This document shows positions 17,821 through 26,393 of a DNA stretch of 34,360 bases, piece by piece; position 1 is the stretch's first letter, and the number at the start of each line of letters is the position of its first letter. The notes under the pieces are model-generated. The model saw nothing but the letters and a program-made list of their open reading frames with translations. It was not told where the DNA came from and searched no databases. Source of the stretch: Piscirickettsiaceae bacterium CG07_land_8_20_14_0_80_44_28 (GTDB taxonomy: Bacteria; Pseudomonadota; Gammaproteobacteria; Thiomicrospirales; Thiomicrospiraceae); NCBI GenBank assembly GCA_002779995.1, contig PEWX01000033.1, positions 1 through 34,360 on the forward strand, read 5' to 3'. The position numbers were made by a program, and so were the translations under genes.

Positions 17821-17887
17821 GGGGGGGGAGAGACGAAAGCAAATTTTAACCATTTTTATTCGTGTCGCCATCTCGTGCAAAGGTCTC
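17821..17887 (-). mobile_element. Truncated copy of the GAGACCTTTGCA inverted-repeat element
   Basis: Read on the minus strand, this begins GAGACCTTTGCACGAGATGG and matches the first ~48 bases of the intact element at 22131-22217 almost base for base. It then loses about ten bases, and the far inverted repeat is gone, replaced by a C-rich run. It lies upstream of pssA. Confidence 0.7.
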
Positions 17888-17997
17888 TTTTCGTAAAAAT
17901 ATTGTGATTATTCGCTCTGATAATGCCAAGCGGTGGCTGAAAAAGGTATCCATTCTAGCCATAAAAGCAACCTGATACAAGCGTTATTCACCGTATC
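17888..17997. other. Intergenic stretch without recognised gene
   Basis: This lies between the element remnant and the ugd-side palindrome. No open frame with a ribosome binding site and no RNA signature was seen. Confidence 0.5.
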
Positions 17998-18021
17998 AAA
18001 TCCACCAGGCCTGGTGGATTT
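17998..18021. terminator. 24-base palindrome with CCAGGCCTGG core, candidate terminator
   Basis: A perfect palindrome AAATCCACCAGG/CCTGGTGGATTT lies 26 bases downstream of the dehydrogenase-like gene on the minus strand. The T-run is better on the plus strand (TTTTT) than on the minus strand (TTTG), so termination of the minus-strand operon is plausible but not ideal. Confidence 0.6.
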
Positions 18022-18047
18022 TTGGGGTTGTTTCTTACATTTATTCC

Positions 18048-19358
18048 TTAAATCACTTCACCGCGACCGATGGCAAAATAACGAAAGCCATGTTCGGCCA
18101 ACACCGAGTGTTCGTAGATATTGCGGCCATCAAAAATCACCGGGCGGTTCATTAATTCAAACATGCGATCATAGTCAGGACTCCAGAAACGGCGCCATTC
18201 CGTTAGAATCATTAAGGCATCAACATGTTGCAGCGCATCATACATATTATCAACCAACGTCACACCAGGTTTTTCTCCCCAATATGCTGCGAAGGCCGGA
18301 CCCGCTTTAGGATCATAGGCAACCACTTCTGCGCCTTGTGCCACTAGTGCTTCAATGGTTTTAACGCTAGGTGAATTATCGACCGTGGCAGTATTTGGTT
18401 TAAAAGATAACCCCCAAACTGCTATTTTTAAGCCCCGTAAATCGTTTTTGAAGAAACGCCACGCCTTACGAAACAGAACCTCTTTTTGAATTTCGTTGTT
18501 TTCCAAAACCACTTTAAGGAGGTCTGCATCATAGCCTTTAGACTGTAAACTGCCGACCAATGTTTCAACATCGGCTGCAAAATTAGGCCCCCCAAACCCG
18601 CACCCGGGAAATAGATAACTAAAACCAATGCGCGAATCTGACCCTAATCCTTGACGAACCTCTTCAATATCAATATTGTAATGCTCAGCATTATTGGCCA
18701 ATTCATTGACCAAGCTGATTCGAGTTGCCAATAACGCATTCACCGCATATTTGGTATATTCCGCCGCGCGCGTTGACATGATTTTCACTTGATCAGTGAC
18801 ATGGTTAAAGGGGCGCATTAAATCCCGCAACAACCGAATCGCATCTTGGTCAGAAGATCCCAAAATCACTCGTGAAGGCTTTGAAAAGTCATTAATAGCC
18901 GACCCCTCACTGATAAATTCCGGCATCGAAACCACCGCCGCTTTCGCAACCAAACCCCGCTGAGCAAAGGCTAATTTTATTGAGGCTTGAAATCGATCAG
19001 CGGTTCCAACCGGGAAGGTACTTTGATTCACCACCACCACATCTTTACGAGCGGTTTTACCAATTTCTTCAATCACCCTTTCGGCGCGATCTGCTCGCCA
19101 GGAAGGCATACTTAAAATATACACATTCCCATGCACAATACCAGCCTGCCAATCTGCCTCAAAAGTCAGCCGACCTTCTTGATATTGATTTGCTATTAAT
19201 TGATCCAGCCCAGGCTCTTGTCGAGGTAAAATACCTTTCTCTAGATCGTCAACCTTGACATTCCCAACGGGTAAAGCCATCACTTCATTACCGGTATGCG
19301 CCAACAACCCTGCCGTCACCAATCCACTTAATTCACACCCAAATACTGAAACTTTCAT
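18048..19358 (-). CDS. UDP-glucose/GDP-mannose dehydrogenase family protein lacking the catalytic cysteine
   Basis: A 436-residue member of the UDP-sugar dehydrogenase family, recognisable from STFPVGTA, MPEFISEGSAINDFSKPSRVI, EYTKYAVNALLATRISLVNE, GLGSDSRIG and VWGLSFKPNTATVDNSPS. Key residues are changed. The catalytic Cys of the GG(S)CFPKD motif is Asn259 (GGPNFAAD) and the following Lys is Ala262. The N-terminal GxGxxG is GCELSG, with Glu9 replacing a glycine. The acidic residue that binds the NAD ribose appears to be Pro30. The substrate-domain Lys203 and Asn207 are kept. It overlaps pgi by four bases (ATGA) and is in an operon with galU, so a role around UDP-glucose is likely. I infer a pseudoenzyme or altered activity rather than a normal UDP-glucose 6-dehydrogenase. 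Confidence 0.85.
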   Translation of the reverse strand: MKVSVFGCELSGLVTAGLLAHTGNEVMALPVGNVKVDDLEKGILPRQEPGLDQLIANQYQEGRLTFEADWQAGIVHGNVYILSMPSWRADRAERVIEEIGKTARKDVVVVNQSTFPVGTADRFQASIKLAFAQRGLVAKAAVVSMPEFISEGSAINDFSKPSRVILGSSDQDAIRLLRDLMRPFNHVTDQVKIMSTRAAEYTKYAVNALLATRISLVNELANNAEHYNIDIEEVRQGLGSDSRIGFSYLFPGCGFGGPNFAADVETLVGSLQSKGYDADLLKVVLENNEIQKEVLFRKAWRFFKNDLRGLKIAVWGLSFKPNTATVDNSPSVKTIEALVAQGAEVVAYDPKAGPAFAAYWGEKPGVTLVDNMYDALQHVDALMILTEWRRFWSPDYDRMFELMNRPVIFDGRNIYEHSVLAEHGFRYFAIGRGEVI

Positions 19359-20986
19359 TTTGCAACCCTATCAATTAATGCTTTTGTGGAACTGTCAAAC
19401 CCCTCGGCCAAAGTCCGATCTTTTATCGCACTATAGGCTTCTTTGGCAATTAACTTACCGAGTTCAACCCCCCATTGGTCAAATGAGTTAATGTCCCAAA
19501 TGACCCCTTCTACATAAGTTTTATGTTCGTAAAGGGCAATCAACATGCCCAATGTTTTGGGAGAGATGGTTTTCATCAAAATGGTATTGGAAGGTTGGTT
19601 CCCCGGATAATGTTTAAACGGCGAATCAAAAGCCGATTTCAATGCATCCGGAATCGCATCATCTCCCAACATCAAAACCCGCGACTGTGCAAAACAGTTC
19701 GCCATTGCCAATTGATGCTGATGACGCAGACTTTCATTTCTTTCCGACTGAGAACCTTCGTCGATATCATCCCGTTCAACCGGGGCAATAAAGTCACACA
19801 TCACCGCTTGGGTGCCTTGGTGAAGTAATTGATAAAACGCATGCTGAGCATTGGGACCTACCTCCCCCCATAGAACGGGACACGTACGATAGGCCACCTT
19901 TTCACCCGATTTTGCCACCGATTTACCATTACTCTCCATCACCAATTGTTCCAGATAAGAAGGAATATATTTCAACCGCGCATCATAGGGCAGAATCGCC
20001 TTATCGTGAATATTTAAGAAGTTGACATTCCAAACATCAATCAAACCTAACACCACCGGAATATTTTTGGCCAAAGGCGCTGTGGCAAAATGCTGATCCA
20101 TAATATGAGCGCCTTGCAAAAGCTCACGGAAACGTGGCATGCCAATTTTAAGCGCAATGGGCAACCCAATAGCAGACCATAAAGAATAGCGCCCCCCCAC
20201 CCAATCCCAAAATAACAATTGGTTTTCCGGCGGAATCCCCCACTCGGTCATTTTATCCGGCTTGGTCGAAACCCCAATAAAATGTTGAGCATAGATCACC
20301 GCATCATCTTCAATACACTCTTGCAACCAATCTTTGGCCGTTTCGGCATTGGATAAAGTATCAATCGTCGTAAAAGACTTAGAGGCCAATATAAACAAAG
20401 TGGTTTCTTGTTTTAGGCTTTTTAATAAATTTGAAGTTTGCGTCCCGTCAATCGAGGAGATGAAATGCAAATTAACGGGTGAATCAATCGTTTGCAAACT
20501 GTGAGTTATCATTAGGGGGCCTAAATCTGAGCCCCCCACGCCGATATTAACCACATCGGTTATGGGCTTACCACTGTACCCTCGCCAATGCTTGGCACGA
20601 ATTTTATCCGCCATCACCGCCATTTTTTGCAAAGCTTGCTCAACTTCGGGTTGCACTTTTGCCGCTTCACCGCTGACCGCCTGACCATCGGCTCTTAATG
20701 CCGTATGCAGTGCCGGACGGCCTTCGGTATCATTAACTTTTTCACCTGTTAATAATGCTTGAATCGCCGTGGGTAACTTTTGTTGCTCCGCCAGATCGAC
20801 CAACAACGATAGCGTTTGTTCGTTAATACGATTTTTGGAGAAATCAACATATAAATCTTCCAATTCCAATGAAAATTGCTCTGTTCGTGACACCTCGTTA
20901 AACAGTGCCGACAGATGAGCCGATCCCATACCTGAATCACAATGTACCTGTAAAGCCTGCCACGCAGGGGATTGTTCAACGCCCAT
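19355..20986 (-). CDS. pgi: Glucose-6-phosphate isomerase
   Basis: Interconverts glucose-6-phosphate and fructose-6-phosphate. The 543-residue length is typical of the long bacterial form. Both family signatures are present: DWVGGRYSLWSAIGLP and NSFDQWGVELGKLIA. The sugar-phosphate site VVNIGVGGSDLGP and the active-site GPNAQHAFYQLLHQG are also seen. GGAG precedes the start codon. It lies between galU and the dehydrogenase-like gene, supplying hexose phosphate for UDP-glucose synthesis. Confidence 0.97.
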   Translation of the reverse strand: MGVEQSPAWQALQVHCDSGMGSAHLSALFNEVSRTEQFSLELEDLYVDFSKNRINEQTLSLLVDLAEQQKLPTAIQALLTGEKVNDTEGRPALHTALRADGQAVSGEAAKVQPEVEQALQKMAVMADKIRAKHWRGYSGKPITDVVNIGVGGSDLGPLMITHSLQTIDSPVNLHFISSIDGTQTSNLLKSLKQETTLFILASKSFTTIDTLSNAETAKDWLQECIEDDAVIYAQHFIGVSTKPDKMTEWGIPPENQLLFWDWVGGRYSLWSAIGLPIALKIGMPRFRELLQGAHIMDQHFATAPLAKNIPVVLGLIDVWNVNFLNIHDKAILPYDARLKYIPSYLEQLVMESNGKSVAKSGEKVAYRTCPVLWGEVGPNAQHAFYQLLHQGTQAVMCDFIAPVERDDIDEGSQSERNESLRHQHQLAMANCFAQSRVLMLGDDAIPDALKSAFDSPFKHYPGNQPSNTILMKTISPKTLGMLIALYEHKTYVEGVIWDINSFDQWGVELGKLIAKEAYSAIKDRTLAEGFDSSTKALIDRVAK

Positions 20987-21064
20987 TTGATCTCCTTAAA
21001 AAATTAATTAAACCCCAAATTCCATGACCCATAAACGAATTGCTTGTTTATACATCAGCTCAAG

Positions 21065-21949
21065 CTATTTTTTGCCTAATGCCAAGGTTTTTAAATAGTT
21101 CTTAAACCCCTCACCAAGCGTACTATCTCTTAATGCATATTCAACATTGGCTCTCAAATAGCCGAGTTTATCGCCACAATCATACGTTTTGCCATTTTTA
21201 AATTCGAAGCCAAACATCACTTCTTCTTCCAATAGCGTATCCATGGCATCGGTCAGCTGAATTTCGCCCCCTGCACCGGGTTGAGTGGTTTTTAAAATTT
21301 CCATTAATCTAGGCGTAAAAATATAGCGACCTACCACGGATAAATTAGAAGGCGCTTCATCAGGTTTAGGTTTTTCAACCAATTCGACAATTCGCATATC
21401 AGGCCCTTTTACACCGGCAATACCATATTTTTCGACTTCCGATTCATCAACGGCTTCCAGCGCCACGACGCTGGTGTGTATTTTTCGATATTGTTCAGCC
21501 ATTTGCGCCAAACACCCTCTTTTGGCGTGATACATTAAAACGTCCGGTAACAAGACGGCAAAAGGTTCATTGTCGGCAATAATGGGGGAGGCGCAAAGAA
21601 TGGCATGGCCTAATCCTAATGCCTCAGGTTGCCGAACACTGACAATGCGAACGCCTTCCGGGGTAATTTCTTGTAACGGCACCAATCGTTCAGATTTACC
21701 GCGGATATTGAGTTCGGCTTCTAACTCATAATGTTTATCAAAATGGTTTTCGATGGCGCCTTTGCTCGAATGGGTGACCAAAATAATATCGGTAATACCG
21801 GCCTCTGCCGCTTCGTGCACAATATACTGAATCAACGGTTTATCAACAACCGTCAGCATTTCTTTCGGAATGGCTTTGGTTGCCGGTAAAAAACGGGTTC
21901 CAAGTCCCGCAACAGGGATGACAGCTTTGGTTAATTTCTTATAAGACAT
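21065..21949 (-). CDS. galU: UTP-glucose-1-phosphate uridylyltransferase
   Basis: Makes UDP-glucose from UTP and glucose-1-phosphate. At 294 residues it begins with the nucleotidyltransferase core KAVIPVAGLGTRFLPATKA and IPKEMLTVVDKPLIQYIV. VLLPDVLM holds the metal-binding Asp, and VELVEKPKPDEAPSNL is the GalU-type sugar-binding segment. It is the first gene of galU-pgi-dehydrogenase. The gap to pgi is 78 bases with no clear terminator. Its upstream region has been invaded by small repeat elements, whose ends lie 20 bases from the start codon. Confidence 0.97.
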   Translation of the reverse strand: MSYKKLTKAVIPVAGLGTRFLPATKAIPKEMLTVVDKPLIQYIVHEAAEAGITDIILVTHSSKGAIENHFDKHYELEAELNIRGKSERLVPLQEITPEGVRIVSVRQPEALGLGHAILCASPIIADNEPFAVLLPDVLMYHAKRGCLAQMAEQYRKIHTSVVALEAVDESEVEKYGIAGVKGPDMRIVELVEKPKPDEAPSNLSVVGRYIFTPRLMEILKTTQPGAGGEIQLTDAMDTLLEEEVMFGFEFKNGKTYDCGDKLGYLRANVEYALRDSTLGEGFKNYLKTLALGKK

Positions 21950-21969
21950 TTAAATATTCTCTTTATTAT

Positions 21970-22060
21970 GATGACCTTTACAGGAAATGGCATCCTCAAT
22001 AAAAATTTTTACGCATTTTCATTTCGCGTCCCACTTTAAGCAAACTTATGCAAAGGTCTC
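21970..22060 (+). mobile_element. Diverged copy of the GAGACCTTTGCA inverted-repeat element
   Basis: The right end TTTCGCGTCCCAC and TGCAAAGGTCTC (22049-22060) matches the intact copy. The left end GATGACCTTTACA (21970-21982) is a decayed version of the other inverted repeat. Inner blocks such as AATAAAAATTT align in order. No clear target duplication remains. Confidence 0.65.
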
Positions 22061-22130
22061 ATTTTATATCATTCAATCGAGTGATCTCAGAACAGGGTTG
22101 CACTCGAATAGTGCAATTCTTTTATTATAA

Positions 22131-22217
22131 GAGACCTTTGCACAAGATGGCTACACGAATAAAAATGGTTAAAATTTCTCATCTTTTTCTTTCGCGTCCC
22201 ACTCATGCAAAGGTCTC
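22131..22217 (+). mobile_element. Intact 87-bp MITE-like element
   Basis: Perfect 12-base terminal inverted repeats GAGACCTTTGCA (22131-22142) and TGCAAAGGTCTC (22206-22217) enclose a non-coding, AT-rich centre. The direct repeat TATAA occurs on both sides (22126-22130 and 22218-22222), as expected for a target-site duplication. No transposase is encoded. The ends recall IS5-superfamily ends from memory, but the family is not established. Confidence 0.8.
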
Positions 22218-22456
22218 TATAAGGAATCAGACAACTGAATCTGAAACACTTTTCGCTCTGGTGAATCTATCAGCAGTTGGCATGCCAAACCTTGTTGCGA
22301 ACAAAACGCAGGGATATCTCTTAAAGCCGCTTTATCTGAAACCTGGAGTTCAATGGACTGACACAATAAATCCACTTCAGATAAGGCCTTTTTCAATTTG
22401 ACCAAGGGTAAAGGACATGGTAGATTTTTTGCGTCCAAAACAAACTTAGGCTGCAT
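22217..22456 (-). CDS. TusA/SirA-family sulfurtransferase-like protein
   Basis: A 79-residue protein with the family's Cys-Pro-x-Pro active-site motif near the start (NLPCPLPLVKLKKAL), followed by the beta-alpha-beta-alpha-beta pattern of the TusA fold. Such proteins carry sulfur as a persulfide on that cysteine, for tRNA thiolation or sulfur oxidation. Here the exact role is unknown. The stop codon TAG is formed across the junction with the MITE: TTA-TA comes from the target duplication and the G from the element end. It is divergent from the BepA-like gene, and the ATG follows GGGAGT. Confidence 0.85.
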   Translation of the reverse strand: MQPKFVLDAKNLPCPLPLVKLKKALSEVDLLCQSIELQVSDKAALRDIPAFCSQQGLACQLLIDSPERKVFQIQLSDSL

Positions 22457-22478
22457 CCTTCATACTCCCTTAATGCAA

Positions 22479-22506
22479 TTGCGATGGTTTTATCTTACAA
22501 TATATT
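22479..22506 (+). promoter_or_regulatory. Candidate promoter of the M48 protease gene
   Basis: TTGCGA (22479-22484) and TATATT (22501-22506) with a 16-base spacer form a fair sigma-70 pair. Transcription would then start near 22513, which supports the protein start at 22538 rather than an upstream ATG at 22484. Confidence 0.4.
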
Positions 22507-22537
22507 CCACTCAATTCTACAAAACTTATTGGACAAA

Positions 22538-23947
22538 ATGTTGCGTCTTGTTTTTTTTCTAATTCTTACCGTTACTTTTCAAGCCAACGCGTCTAATAAT
22601 CTACCTGATTTAGGGGCTTCTGACCTTAAAGATTATGACAGTCAGACTGAAACACTGTTAGGCAAATCCTTTTCAACGGCATTGCACACCCAATATCCCT
22701 TGATATACGACGCCACCTTATTAAGTTATATTCGCCGTATTGGCGAAAAAATCACCGGAGAAACCGGGCAAAACCGCCATTACAGTTTTTTTATTATCGA
22801 CAACCCAACCATTAATGCCTTTGCCGGCCCAAATGGTATCATCGGCATTCATACCGGACTGATTGCTTCCGCTCGATCAGAAGATGAATTGGCATCCGTC
22901 ATGGCGCACGAAATTGCCCATGTCACCCAACGCCACCTATCCAGAACCTATGAAAACCAAAGCACGGCGAGCACTGCCGGCATTGCGTCTATTTTAGCGG
23001 CCATCTTAATTGGCTCTCAAAACCCCACCGCCGGGGTCGCCGCCTATATGGGTTCAATAGGACTCAACATTGAAAAACAACTCAAAAATTCACGCATTCA
23101 TGAAAGCGAGGCGGATTATTTTGGCATTAAATACCTCAACGAGGCGGGCTATAATCCGTTCGCCATGGGCGACTTTTTTGACCGACTTTCAAAGGAGTCT
23201 CAACTCTTTAAAAATACCCCACCCGAAATTTTAATGACCCACCCGGTCACCGAAAACCGCCTCGCCAAAGCCAGAGATCGTGCCGAACAAATGAACACCC
23301 AAAAGGCGTTAAGCTACGACAGCCTAAAACTGATGCAAATGCGTCTGGCATTTGTCAGTCAAACCCATACTGATCCTTTTGAAAACAGTCAACTCAAACC
23401 TGAACACGCCTGTTATCTGCGGAACCTAAAGGTACTTTATTTACCTAACCAAGATATAAAACAGTTTGATCACCAATGCCTTGAAGCCATCATTGCAAAA
23501 AATCCCGATGAACGAGTATATAAACAACAATTGATTGAAGTTAAAGTCGCGCGACAGGACGCCAGCGCCCTTCTCGACCTAGAACGCTTAATGGACTTTT
23601 ACCCATCCGACTTTGCCATCCCCTACCTTTATGCAAAAAGTTTGGCCTACTTGGGACATAGAGACAAGGCCATTGAGCTACTGCGAAATCGCACCCCAAA
23701 CTACCATTATCAATACTTGTTATACAGCACGCTCGCCGAACTCTTTGCCCAACAACAGCAACCTCGCTTCAGTTATTATTATGATGCGTTGGCAAACTAT
23801 AATATTGGCAATATTCCAAAGACGCATCGCTTATTAAAACAATTGGAACCGATGATCGAAGATAAAAAATCCACTTTCTATTTAAAAGTTTCGCAACTGC
23901 TACAAGAAACCGAACAGACACTCAAACTTTACAAAAACGCCCGTTAA
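22538..23947 (+). CDS. bepA: BepA-like M48 metalloprotease with TPR domain
   Basis: A periplasmic zinc protease of 469 residues. BepA degrades or helps fold stalled outer-membrane proteins at the BAM complex. A signal peptide (MLRLVFFLILTVTFQANA) is followed by the M48 domain with HEIAH at 124-128 and the third ligand in HESEADYFG (Glu191). The C-terminal half (about 300-465) is TPR-like, as in BepA. The start at 22538 gives a proper signal peptide and has GGA upstream; the frame from 22484 adds 18 residues without one. It is divergent from the TusA-family gene. Loss of function of any part is not evident. Confidence 0.88.
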   Translation: MLRLVFFLILTVTFQANASNNLPDLGASDLKDYDSQTETLLGKSFSTALHTQYPLIYDATLLSYIRRIGEKITGETGQNRHYSFFIIDNPTINAFAGPNGIIGIHTGLIASARSEDELASVMAHEIAHVTQRHLSRTYENQSTASTAGIASILAAILIGSQNPTAGVAAYMGSIGLNIEKQLKNSRIHESEADYFGIKYLNEAGYNPFAMGDFFDRLSKESQLFKNTPPEILMTHPVTENRLAKARDRAEQMNTQKALSYDSLKLMQMRLAFVSQTHTDPFENSQLKPEHACYLRNLKVLYLPNQDIKQFDHQCLEAIIAKNPDERVYKQQLIEVKVARQDASALLDLERLMDFYPSDFAIPYLYAKSLAYLGHRDKAIELLRNRTPNYHYQYLLYSTLAELFAQQQQPRFSYYYDALANYNIGNIPKTHRLLKQLEPMIEDKKSTFYLKVSQLLQETEQTLKLYKNAR

Positions 23948-24054
23948 TTCACGCTAACCCCATCATCACCGCTTATTGAGCTTATCGCTTTTTCTGCAAA
24001 AAAGTGCGAAAATACGCTTTTTTAAAATTCAACCAAGAACTCATGGACTTCGCT

Positions 24055-25059
24055 ATGCAAAAACCAACGCTATTCAGTGGTATTCAGCCTTCAGGTGATT
24101 TAATGATTGGCAACTATATTGGCTCCATTAAAAACTGGGTTAAGATGCAATCGAATTACCACTGTTTGTTTTCATTGGTGAATATGCACGCCATTACCGT
24201 TGAGCAATCTCCAGCGGAACTCGCCAAACGCAGCCTGGATTTTGTTGCACTTTATCTCGCCAGTGGCATTGACCCGGATCAAAGCACCGTTTTTATCCAA
24301 TCCCATGTGCCCGCACACAGTGAACTGGCATGGATACTCAATTGCTCTACCTATATGGGCGAACTCAGTCGCATGACGCAATTTAAAGATAAATCGCAAA
24401 AACACGCTCAAAATATCAATGTCGGACTGTTTGACTATCCTGTGCTGATGGCAGCAGACATTTTGCTCTACCAAACTGAAAAAGTGCCCGTTGGCGCTGA
24501 CCAAAAACAACATTTAGAATTGGCACGCGATATTGCGCATCGTTTTAATAATCGGTTTAATCGTGAAATTTTCAAAATCCCCGAACCCTTTATTCCGCCG
24601 ACCACCTCGGGCGGGCGCATTATGAGTTTGCAAGACCCAACCGCTAAAATGTCTAAGTCGGATGACAATAAAAATAACTTTATTGCGCTGTTGGATGACC
24701 CCAAAACCATTATTAAGAAATTCAAAAAAGCACAAACCGACTCCGGCACAGAAATCAACTATGATCCTGAAAACAAGCCCGGCGTATCGAATCTGTTAAC
24801 GATTTATTCGGTGATTAGCGGCCAACCCATTGATTCAGTTGTAAAGCACTTTGAAGGCAAAATGTATGGCCATTTAAAAGTCGAACTTGGCGAACTGGTT
24901 GCCGATTATTTAGCCCCGATTCAACAACGCTATCACCAGTTGCGCCAAAATGAATCCGACCTCAAAGCCATTTTAAAACAAGGTTCTGACCGAGCGAAAG
25001 CACAAGCGCAACCGACCCTAGAAGCCGTCCAAGAAGCCATCGGTTTTATTCTGCCCTAA
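24055..25059 (+). CDS. trpS: Tryptophanyl-tRNA synthetase
   Basis: A class I synthetase that charges tRNA-Trp. At 334 residues it is exactly as long as E. coli TrpS and similar along its whole length. The HIGH-type motif is [10 protein letters not shown] (about 10-19) and the KMSKS loop is at about 198-202 ([12 protein letters not shown]). [19 protein letters not shown] and [18 protein letters not shown] are family blocks. The start at 24055 is chosen over 24004 and 24043 because of GGA at good spacing and the match to E. coli. It is followed by a strong palindromic terminator. Confidence 0.97.
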   Translation: MQKPTLFSGIQPSGDLMIGNYIGSIKNWVKMQSNYHCLFSLVNMHAITVEQSPAELAKRSLDFVALYLASGIDPDQSTVFIQSHVPAHSELAWILNCSTYMGELSRMTQFKDKSQKHAQNINVGLFDYPVLMAADILLYQTEKVPVGADQKQHLELARDIAHRFNNRFNREIFKIPEPFIPPTTSGGRIMSLQDPTAKMSKSDDNKNNFIALLDDPKTIIKKFKKAQTDSGTEINYDPENKPGVSNLLTIYSVISGQPIDSVVKHFEGKMYGHLKVELGELVADYLAPIQQRYHQLRQNESDLKAILKQGSDRAKAQAQPTLEAVQEAIGFILP

Positions 25060-25094
25060 GCAGCAACAGCTTACAAACCTCCCTTTTTCCCTTT

Positions 25095-25119
25095 AAAACG
25101 CCCAGGCCTGGGCGTTTTT
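25095..25119 (+). terminator. Terminator after trpS with CCAGGCCTGG core
   Basis: A perfect 24-base palindrome (25095-25118), AAAACGCCCAGG and its complement, lies 35 bases after the trpS stop and ends in TTTTTG. It is one of four intergenic copies of the word CCAGGCCTGG. Confidence 0.9.
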
Positions 25120-25147
25120 GTTATTTCCGGCTTCACATTTTAAAAAC

Positions 25148-25178
25148 TGTTACACCAAAGTAACACCACATCCGTTAC
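25148..25178 (+). promoter_or_regulatory. Inverted repeat upstream of the efflux operon, candidate repressor site
   Basis: TGTTAC-N6-GTAACA (25148-25165) is a perfect six-base inverted repeat. A third CGTTAC follows at 25173-25178, and TACAAT there may be a -10 box. This lies 37-67 bases before the adaptor start and looks like an operator of a TetR-like regulator. No such regulator gene is next to it. Confidence 0.45.
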
Positions 25179-25214
25179 AATAGTGTTTCAATATAAATAG
25201 CAAGGATAGCTATC

Positions 25215-26393
25215 ATGGAAAACCGTTTATTTTCTGCACCGATTTTGATTGCACGCAAAGCACTATTATTGGCAAGTTTGGCATTAGGTCTCACGGCTTG
25301 CGACAACTCAAAAGCCCCCGCTGAAAAACCTGCACAGCAAGCCAATCCGGCAATAAGCTTACCGCAAGTAGGCATTATAAAAGTCGAAATGACACAGGTT
25401 CCTAATCAATTAGCCATCACCGGACGAGCCCAAGCATCCGCCACAGCAGAAATCCGCCCTCAGGTGGAAGGCATTATTACCCAACGTCTGTTCAAAGAAG
25501 GTTCTTTCGTTAATAAAGGGGAGACGCTTTATCAACTGGATGCGGCCAGCTATCAAGCCTTATACGAAAGCGCCAAGGCGGCGGTTGAAAAATCCAAAGC
25601 TTTGCTGACCAATGCGCAAATCAAAGTGACTCGTAATGAGCGATTAGTCAAAATCAATGCGGTCAGCGAACAGGTTCTTGATGATGCCAAGGCGTTATTA
25701 CGTGAAGCGAAAGCCAACTTGCAAGCAAACCAAGCGGCACTAAAAACCGCAGCCATTCAGCTTGAAAGAACCCAAATCAAAGCCCCTATCAGTGGTCGCA
25801 TTGGTCGTTCTACCGTCACCAAAGGCGCTTTAGTCACCACCAATCAAGCACAATCACTGGCGACCATTCAGCAACTCGACCCCATTTATGTTGATTTTTC
25901 GGTCACCGCCAATCAGGCATTGCCTTTGCGAAAAGCATTAGCAAATGAACAGGTGAATCTAGCGGATTATCCGGTGCGGCTCAAATTGCCACAGCAACCT
26001 TACCCGAGCACCGGCACAATCTTACTATCGGAATTCCAAGTGAATCCAGCCACTGACGCGGTGATTTTAAGAACCCAATTTCAAAACCCTGACACCTTAA
26101 TTCTGCCGGGGATGTTTATGCAAGGTCAAGTTACCACAGGCATACTGGAACAGGTCGCTTTGATCCCAACCCTTTCATTGCAGCGCAATGCGTTAGGCCA
26201 GCCATTTGTCATGGTTCTAACGCCAGACAATACCGTCGCCGTTAAGCCCGTTAAAGAAGCTGGGCTTTATCAACAAAGCTGGATTATTACCGACGGCTTA
26301 GCACCAGGAGACCAGGTAATCGTTAAAGGCCTCCAATTTATTCGCCCCGGTATGAAGGCTGGGCTAATTCCCTCACAGGGAGGCGCTCGCTAA
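25215..26393 (+). CDS. RND efflux periplasmic adaptor lipoprotein (AcrA-like)
   Basis: Membrane-fusion protein linking an inner-membrane RND pump to an outer-membrane channel. The N-terminus carries a lipoprotein signal with lipobox LTAC at Cys29. The order is then a barrel-sandwich hybrid start (GRAQASATAEIRPQVEGII), an alpha-helical hairpin rich in Ala/Lys/Gln (about 115-180), the returning lipoyl half (RTQIKAPISGRIGRSTVTKG), and a beta-barrel plus membrane-proximal domain ending in VIVKGLQFIRPGMK. AAGGA precedes the start codon. The stop shares one base with the start of the pump gene (TAATG), so the two are coupled. Substrates cannot be told from sequence. Confidence 0.93.
   Translation: MENRLFSAPILIARKALLLASLALGLTACDNSKAPAEKPAQQANPAISLPQVGIIKVEMTQVPNQLAITGRAQASATAEIRPQVEGIITQRLFKEGSFVNKGETLYQLDAASYQALYESAKAAVEKSKALLTNAQIKVTRNERLVKINAVSEQVLDDAKALLREAKANLQANQAALKTAAIQLERTQIKAPISGRIGRSTVTKGALVTTNQAQSLATIQQLDPIYVDFSVTANQALPLRKALANEQVNLADYPVRLKLPQQPYPSTGTILLSEFQVNPATDAVILRTQFQNPDTLILPGMFMQGQVTTGILEQVALIPTLSLQRNALGQPFVMVLTPDNTVAVKPVKEAGLYQQSWIITDGLAPGDQVIVKGLQFIRPGMKAGLIPSQGGAR

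Noticed and set aside
22098-22116. Hairpin TTGCACT-N5-AGTGCAA as terminator of the TusA-family gene
   Set aside because: The T-rich tail is on the plus strand, where no gene leads into it; on the minus strand no T-run follows.
17782-22216. Real insertion sequence or integron next to the repeats
   Set aside because: No transposase, integrase or attC-type structure is present; only non-coding elements of about 90 bp are seen.
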